Of a stretch of DNA of 64,000 bases, positions 42,456 through 51,678 are shown piece after piece. Under the pieces are notes generated by a model. It was not told the DNA's origin, made no database searches, and saw nothing but the letters and a program-made list of their open reading frames with translations. How positions within the stretch are numbered: the stretch's first letter is position 1; each line of letters opens with the position of its first letter. The DNA comes from BMS3BBIN04 sp964552465 (GTDB taxonomy: Bacteria > Electryoneota > Electryoneia > Electryoneales > Electryoneaceae). Made by a program: the position numbers and the translations under genes. The stretch spans positions 62,001-126,000 of the forward strand of contig CAZKGR010000001.1 of the NCBI GenBank assembly GCA_964552465.1, written 5' to 3'.

Positions 42456-43535
42456 TTATACTGGCTCTTCTTCACCATGCAGGCGGTAAATCTGGGCGAT
42501 TATTTCCGCTACATCCTGGTAGAATTCGCCGGGGATCTCTTCCCCGACTTCACAGAGCTTGTATAAGGTGCGAGCGAGTGGTGGATTTTCGACTATGGGA
42601 ATCTCGTGTTCGCGAGCGAGATCCTTGATCCGTTGCGCGAGTTTACGTAATCCTTTTCCAACTACAACCGGTGCATCCATGGAATCGGGGTCGTACTTTA
42701 ATGCTATTGCTACATGCGTGGGATTGGTTATGACAACATCCGCCTCCGGTAGCTCTTTGATCATCCGATTGAAAGCCATGCGAAACTGCAATTGTCTCTG
42801 CTGACTTTTAACTTTCGGATCACCTTCCATCATCCGGCGCTCATCTTTCACTTCCTGCTTCGACATTTTCAATCCTTCAACGTACTTGTGTTTCTGATAA
42901 ATATAATCGATGATTGCGAGTATTAGCAGTGCCAACACCGTGTATATCAGGACTTTAAGAATGGTGTGTGTGAGAAACAGGAAGATCGCCGGGACTTCTG
43001 CATCAATCATCGGTACGAACTTTGGCCACTCATTACGCACTACCAGGAATGCGATATAACCGATGATCGCAATCTTGATCAAACTCATTCCGAGACGGAC
43101 TACAGCCTGCTGATTGAACAGGTTTTTCATCCCTTTGACCGGATTTAATTTTGAAAGCTTGGGTTTGATTGCCTTGGTGGAAAACAGGAATCCAAACTGG
43201 ACCAGACTGGCAACGACTCCAATAATCGGGATCACGATATAGAATGGCGAGATGGTCATCATGACATATTTCGCAGCACCCGACAGGTATTGACGGAAGT
43301 TGCTGCCATCAAGGGTGATTTCATCAATTCGACCGTACATCCCGACAGAGAACTCCATCAGCCGCTGGAGGACGAATCCTCCGAAGATAGTGAGCAGAAT
43401 CAAACCACCGACTAGTACTAATGCGCTGTTAAGGTCCTGGGACCGGCCAACCTGTCCTTCGTTACGCGCATCAGATTTCCGCTTATCGGTTGGTTGTTCT
43501 GTCTTCTCCTGGCCTTGTTCATTCTCTTTCGGCAT
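42456..43535 (-). CDS. flhB: Flagellar export protein FlhB
   Basis: Export-switch subunit. 359 residues: EKTEQPTDKRKSDARNEGQVGRSQDLNSALV at the start, four membrane helices, and the cytoplasmic domain with the autocleavage site NPTH (in VVITNPTHVAIALKYD). It changes specificity from rod/hook to filament proteins. A 76-base spacer separates it from the fliR end. Confidence 0.95.
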   Translation of the reverse strand: MPKENEQGQEKTEQPTDKRKSDARNEGQVGRSQDLNSALVLVGGLILLTIFGGFVLQRLMEFSVGMYGRIDEITLDGSNFRQYLSGAAKYVMMTISPFYIVIPIIGVVASLVQFGFLFSTKAIKPKLSKLNPVKGMKNLFNQQAVVRLGMSLIKIAIIGYIAFLVVRNEWPKFVPMIDAEVPAIFLFLTHTILKVLIYTVLALLILAIIDYIYQKHKYVEGLKMSKQEVKDERRMMEGDPKVKSQQRQLQFRMAFNRMIKELPEADVVITNPTHVAIALKYDPDSMDAPVVVGKGLRKLAQRIKDLAREHEIPIVENPPLARTLYKLCEVGEEIPGEFYQDVAEIIAQIYRLHGEEEPV

Positions 43536-43539
43536 TGGT

Positions 43540-43615
43540 AACTACAGTCTTTCGTCCTTAGTCTTTAGTATTAAGTCTTTGGTATTAAGTACTTTCTACT
43601 TAGTACTTTCCTTTC
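43540..43615. repeat. Degenerate word repeat between fliR and flhB
   Basis: On the minus strand the sequence is a chain of GACTAAG, AAAGACT, AATACTAAAGACT and AGTACTTA words. It is AT-rich, has no coding content and resembles the stretches at 33913-34013 and 57120-57290. Confidence 0.55.
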
Positions 43616-44401
43616 CTACACACTCACCAGAGCGCGAAGGAAATCAATAACGTCGCCTTGCCAGCCTCTGTAGATCTTGCCAAACACATAGACTATCATC
43701 GGCAGCGCAATCAGCAAAGTCAGCAGTCCAACCATGATTTTCAATGGAAAACCGATGATCCATACATTCATTTGCGGTACAGTACGAGCTACAATCCCCA
43801 GTGCAACTTCTGCAACCAGAATGCTTACCAGAACTGGAGCAGCTACCTTAATTCCAATACTAAAAATGTCTGCCGTTAGTCGAGCAAATCCGGCAATTGC
43901 CCGGTCAGACAGCGCTCCTGTACCGATGGGTATTCGGATGAATGATTCGTCAACAGCTTGCAACAGAAAGTGATGACCATTCATCAACAGGAACAGCACA
44001 AGCGTCATCATCGTTAACAGTTGACCGAGAACGGGAATATGTTCTTCACTGAACGGGTCAATGGTATTGATCATTCCAAATCCCATCGAATGGCCCATTA
44101 CGTGTCCTGCAAGTTGCACGCCAGTAAAGATGAACACGGTTACTGTTCCGATGGACAGCCCGATAAAAACTTCGCGAATGATAACCGCGAAGAATTCGAG
44201 CACGCCGGGATTGAGGACAAGTTGAGTTTCTGGATGAAGCGGAAAGATAACGGAGGTAACAAGAAACGCTACTGCCATACGTGCTGCAGCAGGGATGGAA
44301 TTGTATCCAAAAACCGGCATCACCATCAACATGCTTCCGATGCGGAACAGCATCAGGAACCAGCGTTCAAGTTCATCAAAGGTGAAATTGAGGATGTCCA
44401 C
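43616..44401 (-). CDS. fliR: Flagellar export gate protein FliR
   Basis: Export-gate subunit in the FliPQR core. 261 residues with six membrane helices: RWFLMLFRIGSMLMVMPVFG, VIIREVFIGLSIG, GMINTIDPFSEEHIPVLGQLLTM, and VALGIVARTVPQMNVWIIGFPLKI. GTG start with AGAGG seven bases upstream. It lies between flhB and the response-regulator pair, detached from fliP and fliQ. Confidence 0.94.
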   Translation of the reverse strand: MDILNFTFDELERWFLMLFRIGSMLMVMPVFGYNSIPAAARMAVAFLVTSVIFPLHPETQLVLNPGVLEFFAVIIREVFIGLSIGTVTVFIFTGVQLAGHVMGHSMGFGMINTIDPFSEEHIPVLGQLLTMMTLVLFLLMNGHHFLLQAVDESFIRIPIGTGALSDRAIAGFARLTADIFSIGIKVAAPVLVSILVAEVALGIVARTVPQMNVWIIGFPLKIMVGLLTLLIALPMIVYVFGKIYRGWQGDVIDFLRALVSV

Positions 44402-44425
44402 GCGGAAACCTCTGCCGGATAATGG

Positions 44426-45745
44426 CTATAACGTACTCTTCACATCCTCGGCGGCTTCAGGAACAAGCACTCTTATCCGACCACTGATTGGATCGACCTT
44501 CTGAATGTCCTGGATTGCAGAGATGTTGCTTTCAGTGAGCACTTGTGAGCTTGGAAGAAGGAATATTCCTTTCCCAGTCTTGAGATCATCCGCCAACGTC
44601 ATGCCCGGTTCAAGCTCATGAAAGAACACTTTCAGTTGTTGCTGCGGAATATTTAGCGCTTCATCTTCATAGAACAGGATCTCAAACATTGCATCAACAA
44701 ACTGCGGATCGAACTGCGATTCCGAATTATTCCGGAAATACTTGATAAGGAATGGTCGGCTGTTGCCATCATCACGATTTTTCAAGCGGAAGTATGTGCT
44801 ACAGACTGTCAGCAGCCGTGATTCCTCAGGAATATCCTCTCCTTTCAAACCGTCCGGGAACCCTGATCCGTCATACCACTCATCCTGATGCCGGACAATC
44901 AGAGCGGTTTCCTCAAAAGCGGGTATTGTGCTCAACATTGTTTGTGCCATGATCGGGTGGTGCTTGATCAGTCGACGTTCATCTTCGCTGAGATACTGCG
45001 ATTGACGGTTTAAGATTGGATCGGGGATGCCGATTTTTCCAACATTCAACATGAGTGAAGCAATTTCCAGCCTGCGAGTTCTTTCTTCATCCCATTTTTG
45101 ACGCAAGGCGATTTTCATTGCCAGTTGCGCAAGATCACGATTTTCTCTATACAGCGATGGTCGACTCAATTCCATCAAGTTGATGGTGAACCGAACCGTG
45201 CTGAGTAGTGATTTCTCGAGCTCTTCGTTCAGTCGTCCCAGTTCAATATTCTTTGTTGCAATAACGGCAGTTCGTTCTTTGACCCTACTTGCCAATTCGT
45301 TATTCAAGTCTTCAAGTTCATCGTTCTTCTCTTTCAGTTCCGCCATTAGTTTTTGATTCTGTTCCTCCAGGTTATAGTGACGGATTGCACTTCGAACAGT
45401 AGATTGCAGTTCTTCATCATTCCAAGGTTTGAACACAAAGTGATAGATATTTCCAGTGTTGATAGCATCGACCGCAGCACCCATGTCCGCAAACCCAGTC
45501 AGGATGATTCTTTTGGTTTCCGGTTTCACCTTGACGACTTCGGTGAACAGCTGTGTTCCAGTCATTCCGGGCATTCGCTGATCGGAAATGATCAGGACTA
45601 CGTCATTCTCCTTGATGAATTCCAATGCATCCTGCGCCGACGTAAAAGTCGTAATGTCGTAGTCATCATCGAAGAAGACACGTTTCAGTGCCTTCAAAAT
45701 GTTTGGCTCGTCATCTACAAAGACGAGTTTTACATTTTCACTCAT
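44426..45745 (-). CDS. Response regulator with degenerate HD-GYP output domain
   Basis: 439 residues. Receiver domain at 1-120 with D10/D11/D12, phospho-acceptor D55 (LIISDQRMPGMTG), T83 and K106; a coiled coil (about 122-190, NQKLMAELKEKNDELEDLNNELASRV); then an HD-GYP-like domain. The catalytic HD pair is replaced: L233-N234-V-G-K where the family has HDIGK, and GSGFP (293-297) replaces GxGYP. Hydrolysis of cyclic-di-GMP is therefore doubtful. It pairs with the hybrid kinase encoded just upstream (5-base gap). Confidence 0.85.
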   Translation of the reverse strand: MSENVKLVFVDDEPNILKALKRVFFDDDYDITTFTSAQDALEFIKENDVVLIISDQRMPGMTGTQLFTEVVKVKPETKRIILTGFADMGAAVDAINTGNIYHFVFKPWNDEELQSTVRSAIRHYNLEEQNQKLMAELKEKNDELEDLNNELASRVKERTAVIATKNIELGRLNEELEKSLLSTVRFTINLMELSRPSLYRENRDLAQLAMKIALRQKWDEERTRRLEIASLMLNVGKIGIPDPILNRQSQYLSEDERRLIKHHPIMAQTMLSTIPAFEETALIVRHQDEWYDGSGFPDGLKGEDIPEESRLLTVCSTYFRLKNRDDGNSRPFLIKYFRNNSESQFDPQFVDAMFEILFYEDEALNIPQQQLKVFFHELEPGMTLADDLKTGKGIFLLPSSQVLTESNISAIQDIQKVDPISGRIRVLVPEAAEDVKSTL

Positions 45746-45750
45746 AAGAA

Positions 45751-47538
45751 TTAGTCCGTCTTTCTTTCAAGTGCTGCCCCATCAACGGGCAGAATGATAC
45801 GGAAAATTGTTCCTTTTCCAAGCTCAGATTCTACTTCGACAGTACCACCGTGTTCAGTGACAATTCGATGGCTGATCGATAATCCAAGTCCCGTCCCCTT
45901 GCCGATTTCTTTTGTTGTAAAGAATGCGTCGAAGATCTTGGACCGGGTTTCCTCGTCCATTCCAATGCCATCGTCTTCTATTTCGACTGCGACCTTCCCA
46001 TCTTCCAAGTCGCGTGTGCGAACAATGATCTTTCCTGGTGGATCATCAATCGCATGGGATGCATTGACAAGTGTATTGAGCAATACTTGGTTCACTTGCT
46101 GTGGATTGCATATGATCGGTTGGATTCCACCATACACTTTTTCCACCTCTGCCTTGTACTTGATCTCATTCCAGACGATGTTCAAAGTACTGTCAAGCGC
46201 CTGCTCCAAGTCAGTAGACATGATCTGTGAACGATCAATATTGCTGACATTCTTGAGGTCTTTGACGATCGTGCTGACACGACTTGTGCCTTCGATGGAC
46301 TCATCCAGAAGATTACCCAGATCATCAAGGATAAAATCAACCTTCCCCTTCTTCCACTGGGCTTGGATCTCTTCATCGTTCGCAAGTTTTTCGTTCATGC
46401 TGAAGAGAACCGATGATACTTTGTCAACGTATTTTCTCAGCGAACTGAGGTTCGAATGGACAAACCCGATAGGATTATTGATTTCGTGAGCAACTCCAGC
46501 TGCCAATTGACCAATGGACGCCAGTTTCTCCGAAGAAACCAGCTGTTCCTGAGCCTCGCTCAAATGCTTCAGCGTTTGTTCGAGTTCAACGTTTCGCGAA
46601 GACAACTCCTCAGTCCGTTCCTCAACAAGCTTTTCGAGATTTTCAGTGTGTTTTTTTACTTCGTGTTCAAGTTTTTTCTGTTCACTGATATCCTTCGCGA
46701 TACATAATGCGCCGATTATTTTTCCCGTCTGATCTGACAAGGTTGCAACAGACATCATCACAACGATCAGTATTCCATCCGCACTCTTGACAATACCTTC
46801 CCGGTGTCTCACTTCTCCCGGTTTAAGTTTTCTCACTTCAACGCCGAAAGGTCCATCTTCACTGGCGTCATCGCCTTGTGGGAAAAGTGAGCGTGTATGT
46901 TCACCCCGTACATCTTCTGACGAATATCCAAGCATTCGGACTGCGCCTTGGTTAAACAGAGAGATGTACCCATTCATATTTGCCGCAATGATCGCATAGT
47001 CTAATGATGAATCAAGAACAGACTGCAGAAAGTTTTTTGTCTCAGTTAGTTCAGCCGTCCGTTTTTCGACAATCTCTTCAAGGTGCTTCTGATACGCTTG
47101 GTTTTCCCGAGACAGGCGATGACGTTCCATCGCCTTACGAACAGTGAGGAATAATTCTTCCATGTTCATCGGTTTCTGGAGGTAGTCGTAAGCACCCTTC
47201 TTCAGTGCTTCTATCGCACTTTCCTGTGTACCTAATCCAGTAAGCACAACAATTTCGATGTCCGGATCAACTTTGTGCGCTTCTTCAAGCAACTCCAGTC
47301 CATCCATAACTGGCATCATCAGGTCGGTCAAAATGACCTGAATCCCGTTGTCGCCAGTAAAAATGTCCAAACCCTCTTTGCCGTTTTCCGCGACAAACAC
47401 TTTATATCCGCCAAACTCTAAAGCCTGCTTCAAGAGAACACGAACGTTCTCCTCGTCATCAATTACCAGGATAACGGGCAGACCTTCCGGTTCCAGGTTT
47501 AGTGGATCCATGTCACGAGATTTGAGCGATGTAACCAT
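45751..47538 (-). CDS. Receiver-PAS histidine kinase
   Basis: 595 residues. Receiver domain (residues 20-140; LTDLMMPVMDGLELL phospho-site), coiled coil, PAS domain (about 165-290, LDYAIIAANMNGYISLFN), second coiled coil (VKKHTENLEKLVEERTEELS), HisKA with SIGQLAAGVAHEINNPIGFV, and the ATPase domain (N box NQVLLNTLVNASHAI, G box GTGLGLSISHRIV). No membrane segment, so cytoplasmic sensing is likely. The start at 47538 overlaps fliQ by 26 bases; an ATG at 47511, one base after fliQ, is also possible. Neither has a clear ribosome site. Confidence 0.88.
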   Translation of the reverse strand: MVTSLKSRDMDPLNLEPEGLPVILVIDDEENVRVLLKQALEFGGYKVFVAENGKEGLDIFTGDNGIQVILTDLMMPVMDGLELLEEAHKVDPDIEIVVLTGLGTQESAIEALKKGAYDYLQKPMNMEELFLTVRKAMERHRLSRENQAYQKHLEEIVEKRTAELTETKNFLQSVLDSSLDYAIIAANMNGYISLFNQGAVRMLGYSSEDVRGEHTRSLFPQGDDASEDGPFGVEVRKLKPGEVRHREGIVKSADGILIVVMMSVATLSDQTGKIIGALCIAKDISEQKKLEHEVKKHTENLEKLVEERTEELSSRNVELEQTLKHLSEAQEQLVSSEKLASIGQLAAGVAHEINNPIGFVHSNLSSLRKYVDKVSSVLFSMNEKLANDEEIQAQWKKGKVDFILDDLGNLLDESIEGTSRVSTIVKDLKNVSNIDRSQIMSTDLEQALDSTLNIVWNEIKYKAEVEKVYGGIQPIICNPQQVNQVLLNTLVNASHAIDDPPGKIIVRTRDLEDGKVAVEIEDDGIGMDEETRSKIFDAFFTTKEIGKGTGLGLSISHRIVTEHGGTVEVESELGKGTIFRIILPVDGAALERKTD

Positions 47539-47779
47539 AAACCAGATTCACAAATTTGAACATGATGCCAAGCATCCAGGGTGAAAGCAAGATCAACACT
47601 GTCACAACCGTCAGGATCTTGGGGATGAAAGTTAAGGTCATCTCCTGCACTTGAGTAACCGACTGAAGTAAGCTTATCAACACACCTACAATCAAGCCAG
47701 AGAACAGCATTGGCCCCGCGATGACCAAGGCGGTGAACAACGTTTCGCGCACAATTTCAATGGCCAACTGTTCGGTCAT
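47513..47779 (-). CDS. fliQ: Flagellar export gate protein FliQ
   Basis: 88 residues with two membrane helices: ALVIAGPMLFSGLIVGVLISLLQSVTQVQEMTLTFIPKI and VVTVLILLSPWMLGIMFKFV. Fits the export-gate core with FliP and FliR. The start overlaps the end of fliP by four bases. Confidence 0.94.
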   Translation of the reverse strand: MTEQLAIEIVRETLFTALVIAGPMLFSGLIVGVLISLLQSVTQVQEMTLTFIPKILTVVTVLILLSPWMLGIMFKFVNLVYGYIAQIS

Positions 47780-48555
47780 CTGAAACTCTGGACCATTGAC
47801 TCAACAACGAGATACCAGCCGTCTACAAGAACAAAAAGAAGCAGTTTAAATGGAAGCGAAATCATGACTGGAGGCAACATCATCATTCCCATGGACATGA
47901 GTACAGATGCAACCACCATGTCCACAATCAACATCGGCATATAGATGAGAAATCCGATCTGGAATCCGATTCTCAGCTCGCTGATAATGAAGCCGGGAAT
48001 TATCACGCGCATGGGCAGATCACCCGGAGTGTCCGGCTGATCAATATTGGCGATCTGCACAAATAGCGCCAGATCTTTCTCCCGTGTTTGCGATAACATG
48101 AACTCGCGTAACGGTATCTGAGCTTGATCCCATGCCTGTTCCAACGTGATATCCTGTGCAGCGTAAGGCTGCCAGGCATTATCGTGTATGTCAGCGATCA
48201 CCGGTGCCATGATAAACACAGTGAGGAACAACGACAATCCGACAATCATCTGGTTAGGTGGTAGAGATTGCGTGCTGAGCGCTTGACGTAGAAAGTGGAA
48301 AGCAACAATCAACCGCACAAAACTGGTCATCATAATCAAGATCGAAGGCGCCAGAGTCAGCACTGTCAGCAGCAACATGATTTGTAATGTTACAGCTATG
48401 TCTTCCGGGCTGTTTGCCTGATCAACATCAAAGGTGATTGCGGGAATACCTGTTTGTTGAGCATACGTGGAAACTGGAAGGAATGAGAGTCCGATTACCA
48501 CTGCAACGAGTGCGAGGATTATCCGCTTGCTACCAGTTATGTGCTTAACGTTCAC
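47776..48555 (-). CDS. fliP: Flagellar export gate protein FliP
   Basis: 259 residues with a cleavable signal peptide (cut near STYAQ), characteristic of FliP, then four membrane helices: LLLTVLTLAPSILIMMTSFVRLIVAFHFLRQALS, PPNQMIVGLSLFLTVFIMAPV, SELRIGFQIGFLIYMPMLIVDMVVASVLMSMGMMMLPP. GTG start preceded by AGAGG, immediately after the FapA stop. Confidence 0.95.
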   Translation of the reverse strand: MNVKHITGSKRIILALVAVVIGLSFLPVSTYAQQTGIPAITFDVDQANSPEDIAVTLQIMLLLTVLTLAPSILIMMTSFVRLIVAFHFLRQALSTQSLPPNQMIVGLSLFLTVFIMAPVIADIHDNAWQPYAAQDITLEQAWDQAQIPLREFMLSQTREKDLALFVQIANIDQPDTPGDLPMRVIIPGFIISELRIGFQIGFLIYMPMLIVDMVVASVLMSMGMMMLPPVMISLPFKLLLFVLVDGWYLVVESMVQSFR

Positions 48556-50388
48556 CTATGCCTCTACAGATCTGGATATTATTTGATCATCTCGAAGCTT
48601 GAATTCTGCTCGTGGTATCTCTTCATCTATCGACCGGGATCGGTTGCCTATAGTAATTTTGACTCCGGGATGTATTCTCTGCTGGATCAAGACAAATGCA
48701 TCGTTCTCAAGAGTAGTTAACTGGTCTTGTACTTGTTCACGCATGGCAGCGATTTCATCCGCCCATCCGTCTATACCGGCCATGTGCCGATAAAGGACGT
48801 CGAGGGCTTCCGATTCTTCATCAGTCATCGCGCAAGTTGGGTCATATTTCTTCGTTACCAGATCGTCCAACGCACTTTGGACAATGTCTTTTGTATTCTG
48901 TCTGTGACCGGACAAGGCAGTAGTTCGCTCGAGTAGCATGTTTGCATGTTCATCAAGCCCGGCGATCAAGATGGTTTTCTGATTGTGCATGTTGCCAGCA
49001 GTTTTAACGCAAATACCTTTTACTGCGGACACCATTCCTCCAATTATGGCGCCTTTTCCATAGCGTACCTGTACCTCACCACCTGAGACCACGTTTCCGA
49101 AAATGATTTCCTCGGCTATATGCACATCGCCCTGGCAGATTACGGTTTGATTTTCAAGAAAACGGATATGAGTTTCTCCGCAAACTTTTGCAACTCCCTT
49201 CCCTCTGCCCAAAAATCCACCACGGATATGCAAGTTTCCGCCACAGTGAATAGTTGCGTCTTCAACCACGCCGCGGACTTCAACATCACCGCTGGCATGT
49301 ACGCTGAATCCTCCGATAACACTTCCCAATACCCTGACTGCACCGTCGAAACGCACGTTTCCCGATTCAAAATCGACATCGCCCTCAACCACATACTCAT
49401 CTGACACCGATATTTCATTTCTGGGGTGAAGGGCGGCGGCTCCCGATTGGGCAGCAAATATCTGGAGGCCACTTTCGTCAATACGGGTTCCCATTCCCAC
49501 AGTTAAATCCAAATCCCTTCCTGCAAATCCCGGTTGTTCTATCCCAGTGACCGTCATACCAGATTTGCCGCGCATCGCAGGTGTCTTTTTTGCAAGCAGA
49601 TCTCCTTCTTTCACCTGCTGAATAATGCCTACTTCCTTGTAATCTGCATGGCCCTGCTCATCATATGATATCTTGGGTTGCGGGTGACCATCAAAGAACA
49701 GCTCAAGAGTGGCGTTTGTCCCTGGTTGTGGCTTTTCACCTTTTGCGACCAGATGCGGATATCCACGCGGACCGTCCGCGTTTGCCAGGTGATCGACCGC
49801 TTCCTCATCAACTCCAATGATGACACCGCTTGTACTTAGTGCAGCCAGAATGGACGAAATTGGCACATCTCCGTTGACGCGTATCATGGCATACGCTTCC
49901 ATGGCATTGGCTGAAATGGTGACGTTAACTGGCTGGGCAGGTTCATCGCTATCTTTTTCTGGCTCGTCGGAGCTTACTTCCGTCTGGAAATCGGAGTTGT
50001 CATCCTCCTGAGTTTGGTCGCTGTCGTCTTCTGGCGCGTCAGAGCTATCTTCCGTCTGGATATCGGAATCGCCATCCTCCAGAGTTTGATCGCTGTCGTC
50101 TTCCGGCGCGTCAGAGCTATCTTCCGTCTGGATATCGGAATCGCCATCCTCCAGAGTTTGATCGCTTGCTTCTAATTGAGACTTGTCGACTGGATCAGAA
50201 TCATCTGGATCAGAATCATCTGGTGGAATGTCTGCACTACCTGGAGTTCTATCATCGACCGGGTAGTGAAAGACTTGCAATTGCAGGAAGTGGTCTTCGA
50301 TGTTCGAGTTCATGACATCTAGTGCCAAGTTTACGATGTACTCGTCAACGACGATTTTGCGTGTGTTTGGTCGGAAGTGTCCGACCAC
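48556..50388 (-). CDS. FapA-family protein (DUF342) with acidic repeat N-terminus
   Basis: 610 residues. Residues 1-150 carry an acidic region with three 24-residue repeats (SDQTLEDGDSDIQTEDSSD..). The rest is the FapA pattern: VSDEYVVEGDVDFESGNVRF then right-handed beta-helix repeats (ASGDVEVRGVVEDATIHCGGNLHIRGG) and a C-terminal coiled coil. FapA/YheI-type proteins are often next to flagellar or export genes, and their role is unclear. The start overlaps fliO by 58 bases at GTG 50388; TTG at 50325 or ATG at 50313 would avoid this. None has a clear ribosome site, so the true N-terminus is uncertain. Confidence 0.85.
   Translation of the reverse strand: MVGHFRPNTRKIVVDEYIVNLALDVMNSNIEDHFLQLQVFHYPVDDRTPGSADIPPDDSDPDDSDPVDKSQLEASDQTLEDGDSDIQTEDSSDAPEDDSDQTLEDGDSDIQTEDSSDAPEDDSDQTQEDDNSDFQTEVSSDEPEKDSDEPAQPVNVTISANAMEAYAMIRVNGDVPISSILAALSTSGVIIGVDEEAVDHLANADGPRGYPHLVAKGEKPQPGTNATLELFFDGHPQPKISYDEQGHADYKEVGIIQQVKEGDLLAKKTPAMRGKSGMTVTGIEQPGFAGRDLDLTVGMGTRIDESGLQIFAAQSGAAALHPRNEISVSDEYVVEGDVDFESGNVRFDGAVRVLGSVIGGFSVHASGDVEVRGVVEDATIHCGGNLHIRGGFLGRGKGVAKVCGETHIRFLENQTVICQGDVHIAEEIIFGNVVSGGEVQVRYGKGAIIGGMVSAVKGICVKTAGNMHNQKTILIAGLDEHANMLLERTTALSGHRQNTKDIVQSALDDLVTKKYDPTCAMTDEESEALDVLYRHMAGIDGWADEIAAMREQVQDQLTTLENDAFVLIQQRIHPGVKITIGNRSRSIDEEIPRAEFKLRDDQIISRSVEA
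49945..50168. repeat. 72-bp tandem repeat inside the FapA gene
   Basis: Units begin at 49969, 50041 and 50113, with partial copies at the ends. Two units are almost identical and one has several substitutions. Each codes for 24 residues rich in Asp, Glu and Ser. The period of 72 keeps the reading frame. Confidence 0.85.
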
Positions 50389-50735
50389 TCATCAATCTTC
50401 ACGATGGTGTGATCTGTTGCACCCAACAAATAACTGGTAGAACCAACTCGCACAACATACAGAAATCGTTTCGGGCCTAGAGTTTTTACACTTCGAAGTT
50501 CGATTTGTTCGTCCAACTGCGATGCATTTGGTAGCCGCTGCAAAATACGAGGGTAATAGCGTCTGATGACGTAGATAAGTAAGAAAAACAACGCAAGGAC
50601 AAACACGAGTGCCAGCAGCGCCCGCAATAAACTCATGGTCAGGCTGTTTTCCAGCCCGCCTTGTGCGAAAACAGGTTCGGCGATCATCAACGTAGCGAAC
50701 ACTAATCCTGTATTTTTTTTCTCAAATGACGACAT
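50331..50735 (-). CDS. fliO: Flagellar biosynthesis protein FliO
   Basis: 134 residues: a hydrophobic N-terminus resembling a signal, one membrane helix (RALLALVFVLALFFLLIYVIRR) and a cytoplasmic beta domain (IELRSVKTLGPKRFLYVVRVGSTSYLLGATDHTIVKI). It helps FliP assemble in the membrane. It overlaps FliY by one base (TAATG). Confidence 0.88.
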   Translation of the reverse strand: MSSFEKKNTGLVFATLMIAEPVFAQGGLENSLTMSLLRALLALVFVLALFFLLIYVIRRYYPRILQRLPNASQLDEQIELRSVKTLGPKRFLYVVRVGSTSYLLGATDHTIVKIDEWSDTSDQTHAKSSLTSTS

Positions 50736-51670
50736 TATTTCAACGCCTTGATTCGGTCCTCCACACTGAGTAATTCTGTAATCCGAATTCCGAAATTTTC
50801 GTCAATAACAACAACTTCTCCAAATGCAAATTGCTTATCGTTGATATACAAGTCAACTGGTTCTCCGGAGAGTTTTTGCAATTCTATCACCGATCCTGGA
50901 CCCAGTTCCAGCACATCCCGAATTAACATTTCGGTCCTTCCCAACTCGATGGTAACGGGAAGAGAAATGTCCATCAACAAGTCAAGGTTGCGGGGTGAAT
51001 CGCCATTCTGCTTGAATTCAGCTCCTAGTTCGAGATCACCGAATTCAGCGCGTTTTACAGCCCCTTCTTCACCCGCTCCTTCTGCCGACCCTGCTTGCAC
51101 ATCTGCATTGGCTGCAACTGTGGCTGGATCAATCAACTCCTTCAGGATGTCGTACAGCTCTTTGGACACGAAGTAGCACAAACTATCTTCGCCCCAGTCA
51201 GCGATCGTAATCTTGAGCATCGCGGATATAAGGTTAGCTGGATCAATGTCAACCTCACCAGGCTTAACCAGGCTACCTGAAGCACCCAGCGGATTGAAAT
51301 CAGTCTTCAGCTCTTCAGCCCACTGGGCTGCTTGAGAACCAACAATTTGGTTGACCGCTTCAGCTACTCCGTCCAGCGATTCACTCTCATTGAATTCGGT
51401 GGTACCATCACCCATTACCATGAGATCTGTAATGGCTGCGGCGAGGTTTTTGCTGAGGAAGTAGTATTGTTTGGCTTCAATAGCTCCAGTGATGTGAGCT
51501 TCTACCATGACAAGATCATCATCGAAATTGCTCTCCAGTGTAGCTATAGACGCTTCCTGGATTTCGTTGACTTTGATGTCAATGTCTCGGTTCAGGATGG
51601 GGCGCAGAACATCGATAACAACTTCCAGCGCTTTGTCCAACACAGCCGAGTAAACAGGATCAATTGCCAT
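50735..51670 (-). CDS. fliY: Flagellar switch protein FliY/FliN with CheC-like domain
   Basis: 311 residues, longer than E. coli FliN. Residues 1-180 are a CheC/FliY-type domain with the phosphatase motif D100-x3-E104-x2-N107 intact; residues 228-311 are the SpoA surface-presentation domain (LLMDISLPVTIELGRTEMLIRDVLELGPGSVIELQ..EPVDLYIND). In Bacillus FliY this combination removes phosphate from CheY. A disordered linker joins both parts. It forms a tight unit with fliM and fliO. Confidence 0.92.
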   Translation of the reverse strand: MAIDPVYSAVLDKALEVVIDVLRPILNRDIDIKVNEIQEASIATLESNFDDDLVMVEAHITGAIEAKQYYFLSKNLAAAITDLMVMGDGTTEFNESESLDGVAEAVNQIVGSQAAQWAEELKTDFNPLGASGSLVKPGEVDIDPANLISAMLKITIADWGEDSLCYFVSKELYDILKELIDPATVAANADVQAGSAEGAGEEGAVKRAEFGDLELGAEFKQNGDSPRNLDLLMDISLPVTIELGRTEMLIRDVLELGPGSVIELQKLSGEPVDLYINDKQFAFGEVVVIDENFGIRITELLSVEDRIKALK

Positions 51671-51678
51671 GAGTGCCT

